DNA of 64,000 nucleotides from Sarcocystis neurona (taxonomy: Eukaryota; Apicomplexa; Conoidasida; Eucoccidiorida; Sarcocystidae), in contig KL647307.1 in NCBI GenBank assembly GCA_000727475.1, positions 1,874,580-1,938,579 of the forward strand, in the 5' to 3' direction. Below, in pieces: positions 45,701-57,300 of this stretch. The notes beneath the pieces are model-generated. The model was not told the DNA's origin. It saw only the letters and a list, made by a program, of their open reading frames with translations, and did not search any database. Every line of letters begins with the position of its first letter. Within the stretch, counting starts at the first letter, position 1. Both the position numbers and the translations under genes were made by a program.

Positions 45701-48700
45701 TATAGGGACATGCGTAGACAAAGACCTCCGTGCGGAGAGTTGTTAACCGCCGAGGTGCAGCAGTTCAGCGATTCTCTCCTGCGGCTCAGCTGCGCGCGGG
45801 CTGCTTCCCCACTTGTACGTACGTGTATAAACAAATTTATGATAAGGTAAAGAAACAGACTTGCAGTGTGGCATGCAAAAGTCACGAAAGATCTCTATAA
45901 ATTGACTCCACATACGTACGTATATATATGGAAATACACGAGTCAGTATATACATACGTACTATATACAGACTTATTACGAGAGAACAAATGGACTTGAA
46001 GTTACATGCAAAAGTCACAAAATATATGTGTAAACTGGTTCTACATACGTGCATTCATATATATATATATATACGTGTACATATATATGTACATAGGAAT
46101 ATATAGCTCAACATATATATATGCATATATTTATATGGAGAGAGAGACCGATTCACAGAGACATGCAGAAGCCACAAAGAATCTATATAAATTGAATCTA
46201 TCTATGTACCTATATATACAGGAATAGACAAGGCAATATGTATACACATACGCATATATATATATATATATATACAGATAGACGCGACCATGCAAATGAG
46301 GATATACACGTGTATGAACATATATATGTATATATATAAGTACGACTACAGTTCTGACTACATATGTATATATATGTGGAGAGGTTAATTGAGACGTAGG
46401 GAAGCCATGGATTATAAAGGGGCGGTGTTAGGAGAGATGCTGCGAAGGGGTCTTCGGTGGGGATCAGGTCATTTGTCGCTCTTTCGTACTCCGTAGAAGA
46501 AATCCACATTTATTCATTCTAGAGGAAACGCGTATACAGAGAGGTCACAAATAAAAGAAAAATGGAAATCCGTCCCCACCCAGACGTGACCCTCCCGCCA
46601 AAAGTTTCCTCGTATATCCGCAGACTCCAAAGATACTCACACAAGCGCACCTACACACGCAGGCCTACACACTTCTACATATGAACGTATAGAAAGGGAT
46701 ATATATTTTACAGAGAGAGACGGACAGAAAGACCAAAAAATTCATGTGGACGTATGCATGTGGACGTATGCATGTGTACGTATGCATGTGTACGTATGCA
46801 TGTGGACGTATGCATGTGTACGTATGCATGTGTACGTATGTGTGGAAGGATGTGTGAATACATGGGTGTCCGTATATATGTCTGTATGTCCCTATAGATG
46901 TACATATGTATATGTGTGTGTATGTGTGGAGGAGCATATGAAAGATAAATATAGAGAGAGAGACAGGAGGACACCGAGAGCTACCTGCATATATATGTGC
47001 GCACATATGTATGGACGTATGTACGTATGGATGTATATATGTATATGGGTATGTACGTATCGATGGGTGTATGTGCGTATGACCGGATGTAGGCACGTAC
47101 AATATATATGTGTGCATATGTATGTATAATATGAGAGATATACATACAGAGAGACAGAGGGAGAGAACGTGAGCTACGTATATACATGTGTGCGTATGTA
47201 TGTATGTATGTGTGTATGTATACATGTGTGTACATATGCGTGTGTGTATCGACGGATGGACGTAGGTGTGAGCGGATGTAGGCAGGGACAATATATATAT
47301 ATGTATATATTGGAGAAAATGAAGACTACGAGAAGAAGACACATACAAAGGAAGAGAGAGGAAGCCAGGAACGACTCAAGAATCCACGTTGCGAACGCAG
47401 AAACTATTGAATATCTCCGTCTCGTCTCGGTGGCATACCTCCGGGTATCGATATGGCTGTTGAATTCTACATACATTTCTTTCCCTACGACATATTTATT
47501 TAGTCTCCCACCAAATGAATCAAAGAGAAGCAGCAACATAATACCGCGCCGCTATGTCCTGACCCGTTGGTTCTCGCCCACAAACACGAAGATATATATA
47601 CACACACATATGTACATATGTACTCACGTCTGTCCACATACATATATATATGCATACATGCAGGGATACCCAAGCGCATGTCAAAAGGTGAACAGTGCAA
47701 GACGGGAAGGAGTGCATTTGTTGCTTGCTTTCCTTTCTCTGTTTTCTGTCGCCTTCTCTCGCTATCCCTCTCTCTACTATCTGATGTGCGCCGCATGCAG
47801 AGATACATTTGCATACAGAGAGTTTCTCTGTCGTGCTTTCGCCTTGCGTTTCCCTGCTAGTGCCTCTGCTGCTGCTGTTTCTGCTGCTGCTGCTGCCTCT
47901 GCTGCTGCTGCTGCCTCTGCTGCTGCTGCTGCACGTGCTCGACGACTGATTGCCCCTGGGAGCTCGCAAGAGTCCGTTTTTGAGATTTCCCTCTTTTTCT
48001 CTGCAAGGGGAATTACCTCCTGTTGATGCTGCCTCCGTCTTGTCGACGAGAAATACCCACCACTCCTCGTACTTGGGCACCGGCAGCAGCGGCGCATGCA
48101 CCGCTCCCGCAGCCTCCCCTTCCTGCGCGAAGAAACCAGAGAAAACACAGAGTACGACAGAAGAAGTAAGAAAGGAGACAAAAGGACGAAAGACAGAAGA
48201 AGTGATAGAGAAAAGAGAGGAAATTCTTGTTAGTATCAGCAGACGCGTGGTGGCTCTGTCCCTCCTGCAAATGGCCACAAAGAGACACGCGTTTCCCACT
48301 TCCCTGCCCTATTCAACGTCCACCTAAACACACGTCAACAGACATATACCCACGTCTATCCACAAAGAAATATACATATATATACACACGAATATGCTCC
48401 TCCATACACATATCTATATATAGATATTGATATACATGGGTATACATGCGTGTACAGTCATATACATATATATATATATATATTCAGGTGCACATATATA
48501 TATATATATACCTGTATGCACACACACACACACATATATATACATATATATGTATGAATAGGACGTCGTACGTGTGAAGAGATATACATGGTTCGTAGAC
48601 TCATCATCAGACCCGCATTCCCTGAGAAACATTTAATCTTTTTCTATCTTCCTTCGTGTAGACGCACACACCTCAACATGTCCAAGACGCGACCACAGAA

Positions 48701-49524
48701 ACACATACACATATACGTATCTAAATACATATATATATATATATATATAGATAGATATAGAGACACAGACAGATATGTATACATATATATGCACACGTAC
48801 ATATATATATATATACGTATATAGATACAGACTGACAGACAGGCAAACAGACAGACAGACACAGACACAGACACACATACATATACATACATATACATAC
48901 ATATACATACACATACACATACATACACATACATATACAGACACATACACACACATACATATACATACATACATACCCAAACATACATAGATCCACATGT
49001 ATACACACTGATACACCTCCATACGTCGATGCACAGGTGTCGCCGGGCCCCTGCTTGTGTGTGTGGAAAATCTATACAAAGGTGAATCCCTCTACATTTA
49101 TTTACATATACGTATTTCCCTTCATATGTATATATATGTATATACGTGTGTATGCATACATGGAGACAGAGTGAGCAGCAGAGAGAACAGAGAGAAAGAC
49201 AGACGAAGAAGATCGCCTTCTAACAAGTGCTCGTCATTCCACGGAGAGGAAACCACCCCGTCACGTTAGAAGGGCCATGTGAATGAAGCTGCCCGCCAAC
49301 AAATGTACTGCCCTTTTCATCTCGCCGGCACGCATTCACATGCTGCGTACGTACGTATTTTGGCAGAAGACAGGAGGAGACGGAGACACACACACGTGCC
49401 GGAAAAGAGACCTCCGCCGTCTCCAACAGTCCCCCCATACAGAGACACAGAGACGCCAACACAAAACCTTCTTCTCCAACTACACACATATATCTATTTA
49501 TTCGTAGATTTAAATATGTGCGTG

Positions 49525-49557
<33 letters not shown>

Positions 49558-52500
49558 GTGTGTATACATATATATATATATATATGTTTATATGTATATG
49601 TGGACAGGGGGTATCTTACTCACTGAGCAAAATGGCACAATGTATACAAACGCTTGTGCAACTCAGTACATATAAATATATATATATAGACACATACATA
49701 CGCATGTACATACGTCGGCACAATATCTCTTATATATACACATGTAAACGAATAGATACATATGCACGTGTCTGCATACGTCGGCAAAGTATCTCTCTTA
49801 TATATACAGAGAGAGAGACAGATAGTTACATACGCACATGTATACATATGTCGGCAAAGTATCTCTCTTTTATATGTATCTCTTTCTCTCTATCTATCTA
49901 CATATATATATACATATATGTGTCGGCTAGGTAGCTCTGTCTCTGTCTGTCTGTACATATGTGTAAGTATATCGGCTGGGTACACAAGTATATATATGCG
50001 TATAGATGTATATATATAGTTATATCGACTAGATATGTATATACAACTCACTTTCTCTACGTATATATACGTATATACATGTCGGTAAGATATACATATA
50101 TCTGTCTCTCTACACATATACATACGTGCAGGTCGGCTACATATATATATATACATATATATCTATATATATACATGCATATATATATATACACGTATAT
50201 GTTGGCAATCTCTCTCTCTATATATATACAAATACATGTCGGGTGGACATCTCTGTTGCTGTCACACTCTAACATCTATATACATATATACACCAACCGT
50301 ATATATATACATACATATATCGGCGAAAGACCGCTTTCTTTCTCTGTTTACATATATTCTGGCAAAATATCTCTATCTCTCTCATCTTTACGAATATACA
50401 CCCCCTAGATCTATAGAGAAGCCGGGTCTATATGGTTGTCTCTTTTCCTCCTTTGCCTCCCTAGTTCGGTGTACGTCTACTACTCGAGTACATTTTAAGG
50501 ACAGACAGAAAGGGAAAGGAGAGAAAAAAGCGAGACGCAAGAGACGTTTGTCTTTCCTGCGTGGAACTGCATACCTTAAGATTTGTACGATCAAGACGAA
50601 CATGACAAGTCGCCACGTCGCCGACAACAATTTCTTCTTCATCTTCGACGGAGATGGTCGCAGTCATCTTCATCTGGGAGACACACTGCGTGAACGCCTG
50701 CACGTCCATTTGTTCTTCGACGGTCATTTCGAGGAGCCCCTTCCTGTCCTCGGGATCTTGTCGTAGAAACTCTGACAACTCCCGAGCTGCGTTCTTCCCC
50801 CTTCGTCGTAACACGCAGAAGACGCGGACGTACCAAGGCAAACAGCAAAGAAAAGGAGGGAAACGCGCGTGGCAGAGAGAAGGGGCCGATTCACCGGCAG
50901 ATAAAAGGAGGAGAAGGCGCGCAGGGGGCAGGGAGGCCGCAACAGCAGAAAAAGAGACGAAACTGAGGACGCGAGATACGGAGACACAGAGGGACAGAGA
51001 CAGGGGCGGGCCGTGGCAGGGAGAGAAGAGAGCGACGGCAGGTGCAGAGAAACGACGCAGGATAGCACCCAAGAGGGAGAGATCACAAGGAAAACAACGC
51101 GCTGTGCTGCTGCTGCTGCAAGAGGAACAGGGCAACAGCCGCAACCTCAGCAACTGCGAGAAAGCCACGTACACACGCTCCCTCAGCTGCTGCAGGAGGC
51201 GCCGCACCAGCAGCACCAATTGGAGCAGCATCAGCAGGTGGAGCAGCAGCAGCAGATCACGCAGCATCAGCAGCAGCAGCAGTAGCAGCAGGAGCAGCAG
51301 CAGTACAGGAGAAGCGGCAGCAGCACGAGCAGCAGCAGCAGTAGCAGCAGCAGCAGCGGCTTCGGAGATAGCAGCAGCTTCACTAGCGTTCGAAAAGCAG
51401 CGAGTTCATGCAACCGTGTGTTAGTAGTTGCTTTCGCAGCTGCTCCTGCTGCAGAAGGACGGGGTGGGGGGGCGGCACTTGGAGCAGCCTTTCGCGGCAG
51501 CAGCAGCAGCGTCATGCCCCGCAGCCCCAGTCGCAGCAGCAGCAGCAGCAAGAACCAGGTCAGCAGCAGCGAGCGAAGCACAGCAACAAAGGAGGCCGAC
51601 GCGGCAGCAGCAAGGGAGAAGAAGAAAAGAAGAAGGAGGTGAAGGAGAAGGAAGAGAGGAACGTCGCGACGAGGCGGCAGCCGCGACCGCCGTGAGGTAG
51701 CAGCAGCAGCTGTAGCAGTTGAAACAGCAGCAGCGGAGCGGCGGCAGCGGCCGACAATTACGAGGGTGCTGCAGCAGCAGCAGCATGGGCCCGTGCTGCA
51801 GGCTCGGCCGCAGCACAACAGCAAAAGCAGGTCTGCGTTTTGTTGATGGAAAGAAAAAGCAGCAGGCAACGGACAGCAAGCCACCAGCACCAGCAGACGG
51901 CAGATAGCAATTTACCAGCAGCAGCGACGGCCGCGCACCCCCTGCGGACCCCCATATGCCCTGCGGCAGGAACCCGCGGAACGCGCAACGACAGCAGCAG
52001 CATGAGAAGAGGCCAACGACAACACAGAGGACATCCACCAACAGCAGCAACGCCAGCAGCAACAGCAGCATCACCACCTGCAACGCATCAGCAGCGGCCG
52101 TTCTACGTGAAAAAGCCACGGCACACTCGTATTCGAACGACAGCAGCAGCGGCAGCACTTCCTGACGAAGACACAACAGCAGGAGCGGCAGCAGCAATAG
52201 CAGCACCAGCACTACATACAGCTGCAGCAGCAATAGCAGCAACAGCCCTAGTACTAGTGGCGGCCGCCGCAGCACCAGTAGCAGTAGCGGCCGCAGCAGC
52301 AGCAGCACTCGACGTACGAGCGGAAGCAGTCGCAGCGGAAGCAGCAGGAGATGCAACAGTCGCAGCGGCGGCAGCACCCGCAGCACGGGCCGTGACAGCA
52401 GCAGGGCTATATGCAGCAGCAGCAGCACTTGAGAAGAGCAATAGAAGCGGCCCTGTGGCATACTTTTTCACATCTTGAGCGAGAGGAGAAGAAACACATA

Positions 52501-54357
52501 CCTGTGGCAGTGGCGGACAAGATCTGCAGTAAAGTGGGGAATCTGTAGAAGCGTTGAAGCTCTGCCATCGAGGCCCTGGACCAGACACCGCTTGAACTCG
52601 AGAACCGCCCGCGCCGCATGCAGCCAGTCGCTAAGGACGCAGATTTCCATCATGCAGTGCGTGATGGGAAGAGCGTCTCTGTACGGAGGAGACAGCAGCC
52701 CAACGAAGACAAAAGACGAAGAAAAAAAGATCACAAAGTGCGGAGAAGAACGTGAGCCGCCGGGGACGAAGCGCCGAGAGAAGGAGGAAAAGTGCGGAGA
52801 AGAGAAAGAAGAAAGCGACGACAGCAAAGGCGCGGAATGGACAGCACAGAAGCGAAGGGGCGAGAAGCAGAAGAGTGGAAAACCACTCGTGGGGTCAACC
52901 AGGGCGGACACACGAAAGGGAGAAGGATATACATGCACGACATTAGCACACGAACCAGCGGGGAGATCGAAGAAGGACGGTTAACAACAAAATATCCTCG
53001 AGCTCCTTTCTGCAAAGAAGAGACGTTTTCTTCTCTGTTTTGACTGGCGTGGGACTGCAGGACCACCAGCAGTTCTGAAGAAAGTTGCACCGGCGACAGG
53101 AAGCAGTCGAGAAACTCGCTTCCTCAGAAAGAAGCGGAAGAAAAAAAAGAAAAGGAAGAAGACGGAGGAAAAGGAGAAGAAGGCGAAACGAAGCGGGGAG
53201 GCCGCGTAGTTGAAAAGAAGCGCAGAAGAAGGACGAAATGGTGCCACCACAGACCCGCACGAGTGCCGGAAGAAAGGAGGAGGACGGAGGGACAACTTGT
53301 CTTCGAAAGGATGGAAAAAGTCCAGTGAAAGAGATACCGAAAAGACGCAGAGAAAAGGAAGAAGAAGAGGTGAAGAGAAGAAAGGAGAAGAAACAGGAAG
53401 TTCAGAGAAAAGGACGACACTCGAAGAACCTGGACGAGCGAGTTGCGCGCATGCAGAGGGCTGACAATTCCTCTTCTCATTCTTAATTTCTCCTTTGCAA
53501 ACGGTTGACCTTGCTGCTGTTGTCCACAAACCTGCTGCTGCTCCTACAGCAACCCTGTCTCCCTACTACGCGTCCTTCCCTCTCGCCAAAAATCGACTAC
53601 TGTTACTGCTGCTCTCATGCCCGGTTCTCCTGCTGTTCCTTGTTTTCTCGTCGCTTGTGCTGCTGCTGTTATTCTCCGCGCCTTCGCTGCTGCTGCTGCT
53701 GTTTCCCGCGCTTGTGCTGCTGCTGCTATTCTCCGGGCTTTCGCTGCTGTTGCTGCTATTCTCCGCGCTTTCGCTGCTGCTGCTGCTGCTATTCTCCGCG
53801 CCATCGCTGCTGCTGCTGCAGCTTCTGTCGGTTTCCTGCTGTGTTCCTGCTGTTGCTGCTGCTGATGACATTTTTGCTGCCGCCTTCCCTGCTGTCCCTG
53901 CTGTTGTCGCGCCGCTGCTCCCGCCGGTGCTTCCGGTTCTTCTGCTTCAGTAACTCCTACTGCACCTTCTGTCTTTCCCGCTGCTGTTTTTTCGCTGTTG
54001 TTGCCGCTGCTGCTACTATTTCTCCTGCTCTTGCTTTCTTTGTAGTTGCTGCTGCTGCTGCTATGCTCCTTGCTGGTGCATTTTTGCTGTTGCTGCTGCT
54101 GCTGCCCGTCGCTTACTTGAGAAGGTCGTCGAGGACATCCCTCAGGCGCTCGCTCATGCTGCCGTGCAGACGCTGCATGTGCCCCAAAATTAAAAAGTAA
54201 TTTCTGCATGCGCCAGTCACAGAAAGACAACAAACCCGAAAATCATTTCTGCATGCGCCAGTAACAGCAGCAGTAAATAAGGAAAACAGCTAATACGTCC
54301 ATGCGGTGTTGCGGCTCAGTCACGTAACACTTCCCCAGTACGGACCCCAGGCAGCAA

Positions 54358-54389
<32 letters not shown>

Positions 54390-57300
54390 GCAGCAGCAAC
54401 GGCCGCACCAGCAGCAGCAACAGCCGCACCAGCAACGGCAGCAGCAGCACTGCATTTGCGGCGGTGCAGTTGCAGGAGCAGCAGCCAGAAGTGTGAAGCG
54501 GCAAGGAGCCGCCCAGGAGAGAGCGCAAACCCCCTCCCGTATAAAACAAACGGCCAGAAAAGTGGAGATAACACTCTTTCTTCACACAAGTCAACAAAAT
54601 TCTTGTTTACCCAAGTAACTACTGCAGTTGTCAACATGAGTGAGAATTGCGATTTACACACAGGAGTGGAAATACGAATTACACAGACGCAAGAATACGA
54701 GTTACAGAGAAGCAAATCTATGAATAAAAGAGAGGTAAATAGCAGTACAACAAGTTGCCGGTACGCGTGGGGAAGTAAAGACCATCCCATCAGAAAAGTG
54801 ACGAGGAGCAGAGAAGCCTTTCTCTGTCCTCGAAGAAAAGTGAAGTGATTCCCTCACTTTCTGCCAGGACACACTACCGAGGTGGCGAGAACCGGAGCAA
54901 CATCCTCTCTGTCCCCGAAGGAAGAAACGAGGGAATTCACTCATAGTGCAGAAATTCTTCACGCAAGGCCCACCCACCTAACAATGACGGGATTGTTAAG
55001 CGCGCGCTTCTTCGGTTCAACCGCGTTTTCGATAATCGGCTGCATTTCCTTGTCGTCTGCCTTCTCAATTTTGTACGCTCGGCTCTCCCCAGAAGCTGCC
55101 AGATACTCAGGAAGATTCTTCAGTCTGCTTCCCTCCGTCAAGTAATGCGTCAGGAATTGCAGTGTCTCCACGAGTACTCCGTTGGCTGCAGACCCGACAC
55201 ACAAACAGCAGCCAAGCAGCAGCAGCAGTAGCCAAGCAGCGGCGACTCAGCGTTAAAACTCCCGCAGCGCGACACACGGCTGCACGGCGTACGGCAGCAG
55301 CACCCCACAAGAGCGGCGACAGCGGCGACAGTAGCAAATGTCTTGCCCCGGCAACAGCGGCAGGAACAACACCGGCAGCAGGAGACAGAGCAACAGCAAA
55401 CGCACGTCCCAGCAGCAGAACACGCAACAACAGCACATACAGCAACAGCAGCACATACGGCCACAGCAGCACATACGGCCACAGCAGCACATACGGCAAC
55501 GCAGCACATACAGCAACAGCAATACATACGGCAACAGCAGCACACACAGCAGCAGCAGCTCACACGGCACCAGCAGTACATACGGCAACAGCAGCAACAT
55601 CCGGAGGTCGCAGTTGCACCCCAAAAGGCGCCAGGGACACATTTCCTAGTAGCCGTATCACGCACACACGGCAGCCACAGCTGCGGCTGCAGGATTAGAA
55701 AGGCAAGGATGCGAGACTACAGCTGCATCACGACGCAGTCCCCATCCGAGGTCGACGGCGGCTCCAACGCACCAGCTGCAGCAGCAGCGGCAGCAGCTTC
55801 CCAGAGCAGCGGCAGCAGTTAGCAGCACTGCGCGGCAGCGCGAGGAGAGAGCCGTTGAGGCGGCGACAGGGAGTGGGCGGCACAGGCGGCCCCAGCAAAG
55901 GCAATTAAAAAACTGGGAACTTCTTTCCCTCTTACGTGCGTATTTTTTCTGTCTTTGGTAGTAGCAGATGAAGAGCATGGGCAGCAGCACGAGAAGAAAA
56001 AGGAAGAAGCAGGCTAGCACGAGCAGCTGGTACTTCTCTTCCACCAAAAAGCGCGGCAGTCCCATGCCCACTTTCATATTTCCGGGGCCATCTGGGTTCC
56101 CGTACTTCTCGTAGTTCGCCTTTGCAGTCTGCGGAAAGAAAAAAGCCGACGCCGCAGCACGAGAAAGACGCAAGCGCAAGTACCTCAGCAGGAAAACAAG
56201 AGAACGAGGCAGGTGGAAACGTGGGACGACGAACTTGTCACAAAAAAAGCACGCTTGTGTCCGTTAACGTGAATTTTCCGGTGTACGTACACTCCAACTC
56301 GCGCTCGAAGCGCACTCGAACGCGCGCGTACGTACACCGGAAAAAACGTACAACGCTTCTACGCGCCACGCACCACACCAGTCGTAACGTAGTAACACAC
56401 GAAAACGCCGCGCGCAGGTCAAGCAGACTTTTACTTCCAGGTGAGCTGTTCCCTCAGATGGACTTGCACCCGGACGCGCGAAATTTCAGGTGTACATACA
56501 CCCCAACAGCACGCTCAACACTGCAAACCTACGTACACTCGCAGGCGACAACACAGCTCAGGTGCATACGCAGGAGACTAGCGGCGCAGCAGTCCTGCAG
56601 TATCCACGTAAGAGATCGAAGCCGAAGTGCGTTGACGCAGCTCAGGCGTACAGACGCTAACACGTACGAACAACACAGCTGTACACACGCCTGACGAGAA
56701 AGCGAAATCTATTCGGCCTCACACACACTCCACGAAGCGAAAGTTGCTCGAGCGTAAGTACACTTGAATACGCAGGGCTCTACTGCCTACAGACGCAAGA
56801 CGGCAGAGATCATTTTTCGCACGCAAACTTGCGGAAACGTGTTCGGCTACATACGTACTTGAGGGTATGCAGGTCAAAATTCAGGTGTACGTACACCCAC
56901 GTTTCCTTCAGTTTGCGGCCACGTGTATGCAAATGTGTAGTTATATGACATAAATGCGGAATACAGTCTGTTCGACCGTGCATACACAGGTGTTTGAGCG
57001 CGTACCCACACGAACTGGGGTGTACGTACACCCACGCAGAGATCGAGTGCACATGTACTCAGGTGTACGTACACCTCGATCCAGGTGTAAATGCACCCGA
57101 CTCGAAAACGTATTTACAGGTATTAAACCACAGACCACATGTCCTCAATGTATACACAAGCGTGCAGTTCAGTTCACCAGTTTTCACGTGTAGGTACACC
57201 TGAGTTCAAGTGTACAGACGACTTCAACTGAATACGGACGAACGGAGTCATAGGTACATTGCCAAGCACTACAACGTCCATCCTGGTGACTTTCGACAGG

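Noticed and set aside
46708..47348. His/Tyr/Thr-rich minus-strand frame of 227 codons
   Set aside because: Encoded by CGTATGCATGTG and related satellites in a SEC63 intron.
49705..50370. Regularly recurring motif considered as a CRISPR array
   Set aside because: Copies decay continuously, spacers are themselves satellite, and the host is clearly eukaryotic.
53505..54233. Plus-strand Cys/Leu and minus-strand Gln/Arg frames
   Set aside because: Repeat-derived frames in SEC63 intron 4. The real exon 4 is in a third frame that matches SEC63.
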